From the NCBI RefSeq assembly GCF_028281565.1, contig NZ_JANQJQ010000043.1, forward strand, positions 248,001 through 312,000: a stretch of DNA of 64,000 bases, given 5' to 3'. This DNA is from Seonamhaeicola sp. GTDB lineage: Bacteria > Bacteroidota > Bacteroidia > Flavobacteriales > Flavobacteriaceae. The notes beneath the pieces were generated by a model. That model was not told the origin of the DNA and ran no database searches. It was given only the letters and a program-made list of their open reading frames with translations. Every line of letters begins with the position of its first letter. The first letter of the stretch is position 1. The position numbers were made by a program, and so were the translations under genes. Shown piece after piece: positions 29,755 through 38,521 of this stretch.

Positions 29755-31278
29755 ATGAAAATTGAACTAAATCAAAAGAAGGCCAGAGTATTTACATTAT
29801 TGATAATTGCAATTTGTTTGGTGGGTAATTTATGTTCACAGAACCAAAAGCCTAATGTGCTATTACTTTTGGTTGATGACTTAAAACCAACCCTTGGCGT
29901 TTATGGAGATCCCGTTGCTAAAAGTCCGAATATAGACCGATTGGCAGATAGGGGTATGACCTTTACCAATGCCTATTGCAATCAGGCCGTTTGTATGGCT
30001 TCGCGTTATAATTTAATGCTGGGAGCGAGATCAACCAGTACGGGGTTTTATCATTTTGGAAAAGAATTCCGTGATGTTTATCCGGATGCAGTTACGCTTC
30101 CACAGTATTTTAAGAATTCGGGCTATCATGTGGAGTCCATGGGTAAAGTCTACCATATCGGACACGGAAATATGAATGATGAAGCCTCATGGAGCATACC
30201 CCACCATAAAGAAAAGGTTATTGAATATCTCCTTCCTGAGAGTACCAATGGGCAGCTAACCCGGGAAGAAGCTTTTTTTCAGAATTCCAGAAAGTATATA
30301 AAGGGCTTGCCAAAAAATAAGGAAATGCCAAGAGGTGCAGCATGGGAAAGTCCTGATGTGTTAGATGACGCTTATGCTGATGGACGCGTGGCATCGCATG
30401 CTATTTATCGTTTAAGGCAATTGGTGAAACAACCCGATCAACCGTTTTTTATGGCCGTTGGATTTGCACGTCCGCATCTGCCATTTTGTGCCCCTAAAAA
30501 ATATTGGGATTTATACAATCCGGAGGCACTTCCAATGCCCGTTAACGAGGCACATCCCAAAGATGCACCGTCATGCGCTTTAAAGCGTAAAGGGGAAATT
30601 ACCCAGTTTTTTCCGGTGCCTGAGGATGAGAACGGACTTTATGATGAAGATTTAAAACGAAAACTGATCCACGGTTACTATGCCAGTATGAGTTACATGG
30701 ATGCCCAACTGGGAAGGGTGATTGATGAGCTGGAACGTTTGGGATTGGATGAAAATACCATAGTTGTACTTTGGGGAGATCACGGTTGGCATTTGGGAGA
30801 TCATGGGACATGGACTAAACATACTAATTTTGAACAGGCCACAAGAATACCGATTGTATTTGTGGCTCCCGGAGTAGCTAAAAAAGGTGCAAAATCTGAG
30901 CAGCTAGCAGAAACCGTTGATATTTACCCCACCCTGGCCGAATTAGCGGGGTTGGATAGACCTGAAGGGCCTCAACCCATCGATGGGGCCAGCCTTGTGC
31001 CCGTACTCAGGAATGGCGAAGAACGAGTAAGGGACCATGCCTATCATGCCTATATCAAGCAAGGTTACTTGGGAGAGGCTATACGAACAAGTCAATATCG
31101 AATGGTACGTTGGACACATACCAAAGATACGGATAAAGAGGTTTTATATGAATTGTATGATTATATTAGCGACCCACACGAAACCCGAAACTGGGCTGTT
31201 GAAAATCCTGATAAAGTTGCAACATTGGAAAAAATGCTTAAAAGCCATCCAAAAGCAAAAATAAAACCAGAGAAATAA
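29755..31278 (+). CDS. Iduronate-2-sulfatase-like sulfatase (S1_7-like, CMASR motif)
   Basis: Predicted exported sulfatase of 507 aa resembling the iduronate-2-sulfatase group. Signal: a hydrophobic segment at ~13-28 (FTLLIIAICLVGNLCSQ). Core PNVLLLLVDDLKP gives D41/D42. The formylglycine motif is C80-M-A-S-R84, with alanine in place of the usual proline; CxAxR is accepted by some maturation systems, but this is the only one of the six here with it. GDHGWHLGDHGTWTKHTNFEQATRIP is split by function: the first part holds the metal-site DH pair and the later K-H-T-N the sulfate-binding residues typical of the group. In marine PULs such enzymes commonly remove 2-O- or 3-O-sulfate from uronic acid or rhamnose-type units; the position here is unknown. 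Confidence 0.92.
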   Translation: MKIELNQKKARVFTLLIIAICLVGNLCSQNQKPNVLLLLVDDLKPTLGVYGDPVAKSPNIDRLADRGMTFTNAYCNQAVCMASRYNLMLGARSTSTGFYHFGKEFRDVYPDAVTLPQYFKNSGYHVESMGKVYHIGHGNMNDEASWSIPHHKEKVIEYLLPESTNGQLTREEAFFQNSRKYIKGLPKNKEMPRGAAWESPDVLDDAYADGRVASHAIYRLRQLVKQPDQPFFMAVGFARPHLPFCAPKKYWDLYNPEALPMPVNEAHPKDAPSCALKRKGEITQFFPVPEDENGLYDEDLKRKLIHGYYASMSYMDAQLGRVIDELERLGLDENTIVVLWGDHGWHLGDHGTWTKHTNFEQATRIPIVFVAPGVAKKGAKSEQLAETVDIYPTLAELAGLDRPEGPQPIDGASLVPVLRNGEERVRDHAYHAYIKQGYLGEAIRTSQYRMVRWTHTKDTDKEVLYELYDYISDPHETRNWAVENPDKVATLEKMLKSHPKAKIKPEK

Positions 31279-31400
31279 AATAAGTTTTGGTTCTTTTTAA
31301 TAGTTTTAAACAAAAGTACTAATTATTTGTTCATTTGAAATACTCAAAGAACCAACCAATAAATATTTTTAAAGAGTTCGAATACAAAATACTTTTCACA

Positions 31401-32573
31401 ATGAAAAAAACAGTCTTCACCGGTGTTACCATTTTGTTACTGTTAGTAGTAGCATGCAAAAATAAAACTGAAAGTTCAACAAATCATATTGTTCAAAAAG
31501 AGCAAATTTCAAAACTAAATGAAGAGACATTTAGTGGAGGCGACGAGCGTATTAAACTTTTTCAATTAAAGAATGACCATGGTGTCCAAATTACGTTCAC
31601 AAATTATGGGCAACGGCTCATTGAGTTGTTGGTGCCGGATAGAAACGGAACCCCCGATGATATTGTTCTAGGATTTTACACGCTGGACGAATACAAAAAT
31701 GCCAACGAAAATTATTTTGGTAGTTCCGTGGGGCGTTATGGTAATAGAATTGCTAAAGGTAAATTTAGCATAGGCGAAAACAACTATACACTCGTCACTA
31801 ACAATGGTGTGAATCATTTACATGGTGGGGCCAAAGGGTTTAATGATGAAATATGGGATGGAAAGCAGGTATCTGAAAATAAAATTGAGTTTAGCAGGTT
31901 ATCCCCGGATATGGAAGAAGGGTATCCCGGAAACTTAAATGTAACCGTAATATACACATTGTCTGATGAAAATGAATTGATAATTGAATACAAGGCCACT
32001 ACCGATAAACCAACAGTGGTAAATCTAACTCATCATTCGTTTTTTAATTTAAAAGGAGAAGGAAACGGCACCATAAACGACCATATTTTGACAGTAAATG
32101 CCGATGCTTATACGCCTATAGACAGTACATTGATTCCAACCGGAGAAATAGCAACGGTATTAGGAACACCATTTGATTTTACAAAACCTAAAACTATTGG
32201 TGCAGATGTTAACACAGCGGATGATGAACAGTTAAAAAATGGGGCAGGTTATGATCATAATTTTGTGTTAAATGCAGCGCCTAAAAACGATGCAGGTTTG
32301 GTTTTCGCAGCAAAGGTTGAAGAACCATCCACCGGACGTATCATGGAAATATATACTAATGAACCCGGGCTGCAATTTTACGGGGGCAATTTTTTGGATG
32401 GCAAGACCAGGGGGAAGAGTGGCAGACCCTATATCTATAGAGGCGCTTTTTGTTTGGAGACGCAACACTTTCCGGATTCGCCAAATCAACCTAATTTCCC
32501 TTCAACATTATTAGAACCTGGTCAAGAGTACTATTCTATTTGTATTTATAAATTTGGGTTAGAAAAAAATTAG
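31401..32573 (+). CDS. Aldose 1-epimerase (galactose mutarotase) lipoprotein
   Basis: Mutarotase of 390 aa that interconverts alpha and beta anomers of released sugars. The ATG at 31401 gives a clean lipoprotein signal (LLLLVVAC, C19); an upstream in-frame TTG at 31335 would add 22 non-signal residues and is not used here. The catalytic set is visible: NHLHGG (H139/H141), LTHHSFFN (H211/H212) and E353 in FCLETQHFPD, plus the GRYGNRIAKG phosphate-like loop typical of GalM. Membrane anchoring of a mutarotase is common in Bacteroidota PULs, where it supplies the right anomer to inner-membrane importers. It closes the PUL. Confidence 0.93.
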   Translation: MKKTVFTGVTILLLLVVACKNKTESSTNHIVQKEQISKLNEETFSGGDERIKLFQLKNDHGVQITFTNYGQRLIELLVPDRNGTPDDIVLGFYTLDEYKNANENYFGSSVGRYGNRIAKGKFSIGENNYTLVTNNGVNHLHGGAKGFNDEIWDGKQVSENKIEFSRLSPDMEEGYPGNLNVTVIYTLSDENELIIEYKATTDKPTVVNLTHHSFFNLKGEGNGTINDHILTVNADAYTPIDSTLIPTGEIATVLGTPFDFTKPKTIGADVNTADDEQLKNGAGYDHNFVLNAAPKNDAGLVFAAKVEEPSTGRIMEIYTNEPGLQFYGGNFLDGKTRGKSGRPYIYRGAFCLETQHFPDSPNQPNFPSTLLEPGQEYYSICIYKFGLEKN

Positions 32574-33205
32574 AGGCTTTCAATTTCAAATTTTTAAGCT
32601 ATTTTATTTAACTATACACATGCAGATTCTATGATTAACAATATAAAAGGTATAAGTATATTATTGGAAAAAGTGTTTTGCTGAACAATATTTTCTTATT
32701 TTTTTGGTCCCCATATTCTTTCTGTTCTAATCGTCATATTTCACTAAAATTTGAATGAGTAATTAAATTTACTTTGGTTATATTTAAATGGTAATGAAAA
32801 TTTGATATTTCACTATTGCTTCACCTAATTTACTTTATAGCTCAATAGGCTAATATATATAAGAGGTTCCTGATTACATTCAAATCCCGCCGCTATGATT
32901 AACGAGCCAATTAAATTATTTGAATATCCAAAAAGGTGTATTATGATATATTGGTCATATTAAGATTGAGTCCTATATTTTGTTGGTTTAACACTGTATT
33001 TTTTTTTGAAACAAGTACTGAAATATTTCGGATTTCATTAATATTTTTTGAAAGTCCTAAGCGTTTAAAAGGTAAAAGAACAGGTCCTATAATGTTTTCA
33101 CTGGTTTATATACAAAGGCTTTGATTAAAGAATAGCTCTATTTTAAGTTTTGTTTTTTTTCTATACTTAATGTGTAATAAAAAATAGATGTTTCGTGTAA
33201 GATTC
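32574..33205. other. AT-rich gene-free region between the PUL and GH20
   Basis: A 632-bp stretch without a convincing gene between the epimerase and the convergent GH20 gene. One minus-strand frame is open for about 50 codons (around 32950-33105) and reads somewhat protein-like, but it has no start, no known motif and biased AT-rich codons. A tRNA-like string near 32829-32900 (D-arm-like TAGCTCAATAGGCTA and T-loop-like TTCAAATCCCGCC) does not fold into paired stems. It may be an eroded insertion or recombination boundary. Confidence 0.35.
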
Positions 33206-35119
33206 TTACAGATTGTATACCTTAAGCAGATTTTCCAACCTGGCTGCACTATCAGAAAGGCCTCCAATACGGTTTCGTTTCAGCCAGATCCGTTTATGCT
33301 CCTTAATAATGTTTTCAAGCTCAACTGCCAATGCTTCACGTTTAGATTTGGAAATATCTTTTGTCAGTTTGCTTTCTGTTTGTAGTTGTGCAATTGCCAA
33401 ATTACAGGAATGACGCAACAATGCTGCGGCTTGTTTTACTTCATCAATATAAAGTTGTTTGTCACGGCAGCCCATTTTAGATTTTTCAATTCGTGAAACA
33501 ACGTCATCAATAAAACCAATTGTATTTTCGAAATAACCGGTATCATGATACTTATATCTTTTGGATGTAAGGTTATGGTCGTGCAATAGCCAATTTAAAA
33601 ATGAATTATTGTGTATATTGGGTGTGCCAGTTAGCTTATATACATTGCCCAGGTCATATATTACTTTTCCCATTATACCTGTTTTGTCATCAAATACAAA
33701 TAGGTCCAATGCCTTAGTGATGTTTGTGTTTTTGTTTGTTTTAACAGCCCAGTTGACCGCTGCTCCATAAGCATATGCAGGCAAACATGAAGTAAAAGGT
33801 TGCCAATGGCCGCCATCTCCCCAGTTGGTATTTAGATATCCGATTGCTCCATGCTTTATTCCATTTTCAGCAGCATTCAAAAGGTTTGTCATAGCGTTAT
33901 CTGTTCTCCCTGATATGGAATTCCAGGATGAAGTTCCTGGGCAAACATAAAATGGCACACCTGATTCCTTAAATTTTTGACACTGGTCATCAAATGGATG
34001 ATTCGCCTCATATCCCCAGACCATGGCCGTGATGTTGTCTGGTAATTCCTGAATCAGTTCGGGCTTATGAAGGATGATATCACCCCAGAATTGCATTATC
34101 TTATCATGTTTTCTTACCAGATTGTGTATGTCGTGTAAAAAATCGAGATATACCCTGCTATTTCCTTTTTGTTCGCAAGCCTGTTTACTTTTACCATTAC
34201 CAATTTGAGTCTCATCACATCCAACATTGACCTGTTTACTGCTAAAATGGGGAAGGAGTTCATCATACATTTCTTCCAGCAATTTAATCGAACGGGGTTC
34301 AACCGGACAGATTGTTCCTCCTCCGGATACCTCAGCAAGGTGTTTGTATTCCGGATGTTTCAGCCACCTTTCCATATGTCCGAAAGAATTTTGATTGGGA
34401 ACCAGCTCAATATATCGCTTTCTGCAGTATTCATCCAGTTCCAAAATTTGCTGGGCGGTCATCGGACTTGCATCTTGCCATACTGTTTTATGATTTCGAT
34501 AAGCAAAGGTGTGTTCAGTATAAAGCTGTAATTGATTAAGTTTCCAACTGGCCATCATATCAACAAGTTCATATAACGATTCCATAGTTGGGACTTTGTC
34601 GCGGGCCACATCTGTCATAATCCCACGGTTAGGAAAATCCGGCCAGTCATTTACGGTCAGGCATTTTAGTTTCCTGGGTTCAGCTTGCTGGCAGATTTGC
34701 TTCAAAGTTTGGACAGCATAAAATGCACCGGCAGGAGAATTGGCAACTATTTCAATTTGATTTGGTTTGATGGAAAGTTTATAACCATCCGGCTTTTCAA
34801 CCTGTTCCTTATCAATAAGAATCGAACCTGCTATTTGAGTTCCCTTTGCTGCAGTGATTTCAATTGAATAATTAGCAGATTGCAATGAACTAACTGCAAT
34901 TTTAGCTGTCTTTAACAATTCAGGATAAGATTTTGAATCAATCCATAGAAATTTAGCATCCTTTGGTTTAAATATCCCGCTGGAATAAGAGACTTGTTGT
35001 GGTGCTGGTAAGAAAAAATATTCACCATATCCTTTTGTGGAAAAGGCAAAGGAAAAAGTTGAAAAAAGAATTATGAAAATAAAACGCTTTTCTAATCTAA
35101 GTTTTGGTTGATTATTCAT
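33206..35119 (-). CDS. GH20 beta-N-acetylhexosaminidase-like enzyme
   Basis: Exported GH20 enzyme of 637 aa, removing terminal beta-linked N-acetylhexosamine by substrate-assisted catalysis. After an N-terminal signal (FIFIILFSTFSFAFS) lies the GH20b zincin-like domain (~35-155), then the TIM barrel beginning at FPNRGIMTDVARDKV. The catalytic pair is D302-E303 in VNVGCDET, matching the family pattern [HN]xG[ACGM]DE, and W345-type aromatic residues follow (IMQFWGDII). The C-terminal ~140 residues are helical. It points against the PUL and is divergent from an AraC regulator, so it may be separately regulated and serve another amino-sugar glycan or a minor substituent of the same polymer. Confidence 0.9.
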   Translation of the reverse strand: MNNQPKLRLEKRFIFIILFSTFSFAFSTKGYGEYFFLPAPQQVSYSSGIFKPKDAKFLWIDSKSYPELLKTAKIAVSSLQSANYSIEITAAKGTQIAGSILIDKEQVEKPDGYKLSIKPNQIEIVANSPAGAFYAVQTLKQICQQAEPRKLKCLTVNDWPDFPNRGIMTDVARDKVPTMESLYELVDMMASWKLNQLQLYTEHTFAYRNHKTVWQDASPMTAQQILELDEYCRKRYIELVPNQNSFGHMERWLKHPEYKHLAEVSGGGTICPVEPRSIKLLEEMYDELLPHFSSKQVNVGCDETQIGNGKSKQACEQKGNSRVYLDFLHDIHNLVRKHDKIMQFWGDIILHKPELIQELPDNITAMVWGYEANHPFDDQCQKFKESGVPFYVCPGTSSWNSISGRTDNAMTNLLNAAENGIKHGAIGYLNTNWGDGGHWQPFTSCLPAYAYGAAVNWAVKTNKNTNITKALDLFVFDDKTGIMGKVIYDLGNVYKLTGTPNIHNNSFLNWLLHDHNLTSKRYKYHDTGYFENTIGFIDDVVSRIEKSKMGCRDKQLYIDEVKQAAALLRHSCNLAIAQLQTESKLTKDISKSKREALAVELENIIKEHKRIWLKRNRIGGLSDSAARLENLLKVYNL

Positions 35120-35319
35120 AGTCTTCTTTTTTGAATTAAGTGGTTATTTGTTGGTTTAGGTCATATACCTGATTAAAGAGTCTATCAAAACATTTCATTT
35201 TCATTGTGTAAAATTGATAAAGTTTGTTGAAATCTTATTCGCTAAAAAAATCAGTAATTTCGCAAAAAGTTTCAAATAATGACAGATGTTAATGTTTTTA
35301 CTGGAATTACTTAGCAAAT
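35120..35319. promoter_or_regulatory. Divergent promoter region, GH20 / AraC
   Basis: A 200-bp AT-rich intergenic region between the divergent GH20 and AraC-type genes. It must contain both promoters and is the obvious place for AraC-type operator sites. I could not identify a promoter of the strict TTTG...TAnnTTTG form; TAATTTCG at 35255-35262 is a one-mismatch match without a well-spaced partner. Confidence 0.4.
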
Positions 35320-36117
35320 ATGAGCAAGGTTAATTATGAGTTTGAGATATACAGGATTTCGGTACCTGTTGAAAGTATTACCGGTGTTTGGGAATTTCAC
35401 AGACCCTCTAATTTTAAGTATCTGTGCTATTCATTGCCAGGTCACTTATTACACCTAGTCACAAAAGGTTCTTATACCGTCCGAATAAATAGCCGGGTGT
35501 ACGAGGTTAATGAGGGTGATGTTATCTATTATTATGAGTCCGAAGAAGTTGAATCAATTGGAAATGAAACGGAGGTTACTTTTTATTCTGTAGGGTTTCA
35601 GGCTTCAAAACTATCTCCGTTATCTATTGAAAACAGGGTTTTTCAATCTACAAGTGGTATGCAGCTATCTTTTAAAAGATTATTTGAAGGATATTCTTCA
35701 TACGAAGCCAAGCCAAGACCATATAAGACTTTTGCTGCCTTAATGGATATTTTAAGCGGTATTAATGAACTTTATAGGATGTCACAGGATAAGGATGAAG
35801 AAAATGAAGAATTATGGTGGGCATTGGAAAGACGTATTCGGGAGCAAAAGATGTTTAGACCATCGTTGAGTGATCTTTCTGAGATTGCCGGATATAGCAG
35901 GGCCACAGTTATTCGATCCTGTAAAAAAGTAACGGGGTTAACACCTCAGAGTCGCATGCAGATAATTAGAATGGAAGAAGCTAAAGGACTTTTAAGTTTT
36001 GCAAACCTTAATGTATCACAAGTTGCGGAATATCTTGGTTACCCCCGCATGCATGAGTTTTCAAGGGAGTTCTCAAGATATTTCGGAAAACCTCCCAGTA
36101 AATTTCTGAAAAAATGA
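35320..36117 (+). CDS. AraC-family transcriptional regulator
   Basis: DNA-binding regulator of 265 aa. The N-terminal half (~1-150) contains a cupin-like sensing domain (LLHLVTKGSYTVRINSR and VNEGDVIYYYES), which should bind a small sugar ligand. The C-terminal ~100 residues hold the double HTH of the AraC/XylS family: LSDLSEIAGYSRATVIRSCKK as the first helix-turn-helix and VSQVAEYLGYPRMHEFSREFSRYFGKPPSKF as the second with the family signature. It is divergent from GH20 across 200 bp and likely controls it. The ATG at 35320 is the only reasonable start. No membrane segment is present, so it is a one-component cytoplasmic regulator. Confidence 0.9.
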   Translation: MSKVNYEFEIYRISVPVESITGVWEFHRPSNFKYLCYSLPGHLLHLVTKGSYTVRINSRVYEVNEGDVIYYYESEEVESIGNETEVTFYSVGFQASKLSPLSIENRVFQSTSGMQLSFKRLFEGYSSYEAKPRPYKTFAALMDILSGINELYRMSQDKDEENEELWWALERRIREQKMFRPSLSDLSEIAGYSRATVIRSCKKVTGLTPQSRMQIIRMEEAKGLLSFANLNVSQVAEYLGYPRMHEFSREFSRYFGKPPSKFLKK

Positions 36118-36261
36118 ATTGTAAAGCTGGTTAACGAATAAAAATCATTAAACAAAAAACTTTTAGTATAATATTTCTTCAAGTGTTAAAATAATTGTAC
36201 TCATCCCTATTAGGTTCATTCCAAAATTCCATATCGTTATTGGTGCTGGGAATAAGTGTGG

Positions 36262-36456
36262 CTATGACATACTTTTATTGATCTTTTTGAAAGTAAGGGG
36301 CCTTGCCAAAGCATTACTTTCAAAACCATATTTGGCCAGTAATTTTTGAATTTTCTCCTTGGTTTTGGGAGAAACTCCGGGTCTGTTATACAAAACCCTG
36401 TCAACGGTTTCTGGATAAACATTGGCCTCTTCAGCTATATCTTTAATTGTTTTCAA
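36262..36456 (-). pseudogene. LacI-family regulator remnant (HTH only)
   Basis: A 64-residue frame beginning TIKDIAEEANVYPETVDRVL, NRPGVSPKTKEKIQKLLAKYG, which is the N-terminal HTH and hinge of a LacI-type repressor. Intact members run to about 340 residues with a sugar-binding domain; here the frame stops after the hinge, and no sugar-binding domain continues in any frame within the following 150 bp. The only start is a TTG at 36456. The recognition helix reads YPETVDRV, where SxxTV is usual, so a conserved serine is replaced by tyrosine. This is most simply a decayed regulator left by a deletion, although a free-standing HTH peptide acting as an antagonist is conceivable. Confidence 0.6.
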
Positions 36457-36521
36457 TTGTTCTTAAATATTCAAGTCTAAATTGAATCAACTTTTTTCTG
36501 AAAAATTTAAATTTTATAATG

Positions 36522-36551
36522 TGTGAAGTGTGCGCACTCGTATTTTTCACA
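36522..36551. promoter_or_regulatory. Nested inverted repeats, candidate LacI-type operator
   Basis: An 8-bp palindrome GTGCGCAC (36530-36537) has CG at its centre, as LacI-family operators do, and is flanked by a wider inverted repeat TGTGAA (36522-36527) / TTCACA (36546-36551). It lies about 75 bp upstream of the LacI remnant on its coding strand. It may be the operator that the lost repressor used for self-regulation. Confidence 0.3.
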
Positions 36552-36670
36552 AGTTATTAATTTTAGTCAAAACTAAATACTTTTTTAAGGTCTAAGTATC
36601 TACTGAATATCACACGCAAATTTTGAACTTTTACCTCTCGGGGTCACGAATAAGTCAACGAAAAGTTGAA

Positions 36671-36784
36671 ATGAAGCAAGTTCAAAATAAACGAGCTTGC
36701 TTTTTTATTTTGAGTGCAGTCCTTGTTTCTTTTGTGGGGATTTACTTTAACTACTTTGGTTTTTTTATATTTGGATGGAATTAA
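36671..36784 (+). CDS. Small hydrophobic ORF upstream of the TPR regulator (uncertain)
   Basis: A 37-codon ORF from the ATG at 36671 encoding a basic N-terminus and a membrane-like segment (CFFILSAVLVSFVGIYF). It shares the reading frame of the TPR/LuxR gene and is separated from it by a TAA and five codons. Its first codons lie inside the hairpin terminator at 36674-36706. It could be a leader peptide whose translation disrupts the terminator, an old signal anchor cut off by a nonsense mutation, or a chance ORF. No family recognised. Confidence 0.25.
   Translation: MKQVQNKRACFFILSAVLVSFVGIYFNYFGFFIFGWN
36674..36706 (+). terminator. Intrinsic terminator with no obvious upstream gene
   Basis: A 10-bp stem, AAGCAAGTTC with GAGCTTGCTT (one T-G wobble), closes a 9-base loop and runs straight into a U-rich tail (TTTTATTTT). 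The nearest + strand gene upstream is AraC, 557 bp away. It therefore either ends a small RNA or sits in the leader of the TPR/LuxR gene as an attenuator. Confidence 0.6.
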
Positions 36785-36799
36785 AAACAACTTCAATAT

Positions 36800-38467
36800 T
36801 TGATCTCAACTCATTTTTTTTGTGTAAGATGGCTAAGAAGCCTTTGCAGGTTTAAGCTTTGTACGTTTATTACTTTATTTTGTATTGTTACAGCTAATTC
36901 ACAACAGGATAGTCTTGAAGTAGAAAAACTTTATAAATTAGGTTTAGATAGTCTGAGGATAAAACCTCAAGCCTCTATTCGCAGCTTTGAGGATGCTATG
37001 AAAATAATTGATTATAGTATTCTTACAAAGGAGAAGCATAACAAGTATTTTTTATTAAAAAAAGCGCTGATATTAGATAAACTGAGCGACTATTATAGAA
37101 AGGATACAGAATATGTGGAAAGTCTGAAAGCTATTCAAAGAAGCTTAAAAATAAAAGAGGATATAGGTGAGACTTACACATTACCCATTACTTATCGTGC
37201 TTTTGGAAGGCTCTACCTCCATAATAGGGATAGCATTAAGGCACTTCAGTATTATAGTGATGGGTTAGAACTGTCTAAGCAATATAATAATGCTGAAGAG
37301 CAAGTTTATGCTTTAAATTCTTTTAGTTCATTTTATCGTGTCTATGACGACTTTGAAAAAAGTGAACAATATGCAAAAAAGGCGTTGAATTTTGCAGACT
37401 CTATAGATTTCGATATGGGTAAATCTCGTTCATTACTTCAATTAGTCACATGTGAATTAAGAAAAAAAAGCTACTCCTCTGCTGTTTCTTATTCTGAAAA
37501 GAACATAGAATTATGTGAAAAGAATAATGATAAAATTGGTCTTGAAATGAGCTTTAAAGATCTAGGTTACATTTACAGAAAGATGAAACTACCTAAAAAA
37601 GCCATTTTATATTATAAGAAATCTCTTGATTTGGTAATTGAATTAGGGCTTGAAGGCTATATAGCCAATCGTTGTTTGTCTTTAAGTAATGCTTATAATG
37701 ATCTTGGAGATTATAAGCTGGCTTTTTCTTATTATAGGGGTTACAAACGACAGCAAATAAAAGATATGAATGTAAAGAGTATCAAAGAATTTGCTCAATT
37801 GGAAGCCAAATATAATTATCAAAGGCAAAAAGCAATTGACAGTGTTCAGTTGATGGAGAAACAAAGGGTGAAAGAATCGCATCTTTTGCAGGAAGCATCA
37901 ATTAAGTTTTGGAAAATTGTATCAATTATTACCGGCGTTTTTGGTATAATGTTGGCATTGACCATCTTTCTTTTACGAAGAAGAAAGGAACAAATTAAAA
38001 TAAGTAAGCTTGAAAATGAAATACTGCAAAAAGAAATAAATTATAAACAAAAGGATATTTCAGATTTTGCATTAAATCTTTCCAGGATTCATAAGTGGAG
38101 AGAAGAGCTATTACTTTATATTGAAAAGTTGAAAAAATCTGAAATTATAAAAGAGGATGCAGATTTTAAAGCTTTAGAAAGAGTGGCTTTAGAAAAAGAA
38201 CTTATGGATACTAATATGGTGAATCTTCAAGATAAGGCAGATGTCATTAATACTACTTTTTATGAAAAACTGCACAATAGATTTCCGACACTAACCAAAA
38301 CAGAAGCAAAGCTTTGTTCTCTAATTCGTCTAAATATAGATAATAATGAGATCGCAATGTTACAGAATGTAGCAATAGAATCGGTATATAAAAGTAGATC
38401 TCGACTTAGAAAAAAGCTTAACCTTTCTCCCAAAGACGATTTAAATACATTTTTAATCCGATTATAG
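36800..38467 (+). CDS. TPR-repeat membrane regulator with LuxR-like C-terminal HTH (TTG start)
   Basis: A 555-aa regulator common in Flavobacteriia. The TTG at 36800 is the only workable start: an in-frame TAA lies at 36782 and the next ATG is far inside. The N-terminus is a signal peptide (LCTFITLFCIVTANSQ). Periplasmic TPR repeats span ~25-340 (for example YYSDGLELSKQYNNAEEQVYAL cut here as two repeats around residues 150-200). One membrane helix (~374-395, SIITGVFGIMLALTIFLL) is followed by a coiled coil (~400-440) and a C-terminal LuxR-like HTH (LTKTEAKLCSLIRL, IAMLQNVAIESVYKSRSRLRKK). It has no kinase domain, so it transmits a signal directly from periplasm to DNA. Its targets may be the repeats just downstream. 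Confidence 0.82.
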   Translation: MISTHFFCVRWLRSLCRFKLCTFITLFCIVTANSQQDSLEVEKLYKLGLDSLRIKPQASIRSFEDAMKIIDYSILTKEKHNKYFLLKKALILDKLSDYYRKDTEYVESLKAIQRSLKIKEDIGETYTLPITYRAFGRLYLHNRDSIKALQYYSDGLELSKQYNNAEEQVYALNSFSSFYRVYDDFEKSEQYAKKALNFADSIDFDMGKSRSLLQLVTCELRKKSYSSAVSYSEKNIELCEKNNDKIGLEMSFKDLGYIYRKMKLPKKAILYYKKSLDLVIELGLEGYIANRCLSLSNAYNDLGDYKLAFSYYRGYKRQQIKDMNVKSIKEFAQLEAKYNYQRQKAIDSVQLMEKQRVKESHLLQEASIKFWKIVSIITGVFGIMLALTIFLLRRRKEQIKISKLENEILQKEINYKQKDISDFALNLSRIHKWREELLLYIEKLKKSEIIKEDADFKALERVALEKELMDTNMVNLQDKADVINTTFYEKLHNRFPTLTKTEAKLCSLIRLNIDNNEIAMLQNVAIESVYKSRSRLRKKLNLSPKDDLNTFLIRL

Positions 38468-38521
38468 CTTTTTAATTTATTTAATTGAAAATCAATATTG
38501 TAAAGAAATCATTTTGGGATT

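Larger units (their letters stand above)
36457..36799. other. Intergenic region upstream of the TPR regulator
   Basis: A 343-bp region between the divergent LacI remnant and the TPR/LuxR gene. It holds a CG-centred palindrome (36530-36537), a strong orphan terminator (36674-36706) and a 37-codon hydrophobic ORF (36671-36784); each is listed separately. The string CTCTCGGGGTCACG near 36636 is more GC-rich than its surroundings, and I could not assign it. Confidence 0.5.

Noticed and set aside
32829..32900. tRNA-like string with D-arm-like TAGCTCAATAGGCTA and T-loop-like TTCAAATCCCGCC
   Set aside because: The acceptor and T stems do not pair and there is no anticodon stem, so I do not call a tRNA; at most it is a decayed remnant or a chance match.
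32936..33124. Plus-strand 62-codon ORF in the gap before GH20
   Set aside because: AT-rich, Phe/Ile-rich composition with no motif or leader; the opposite strand is equally open, so it is probably chance.
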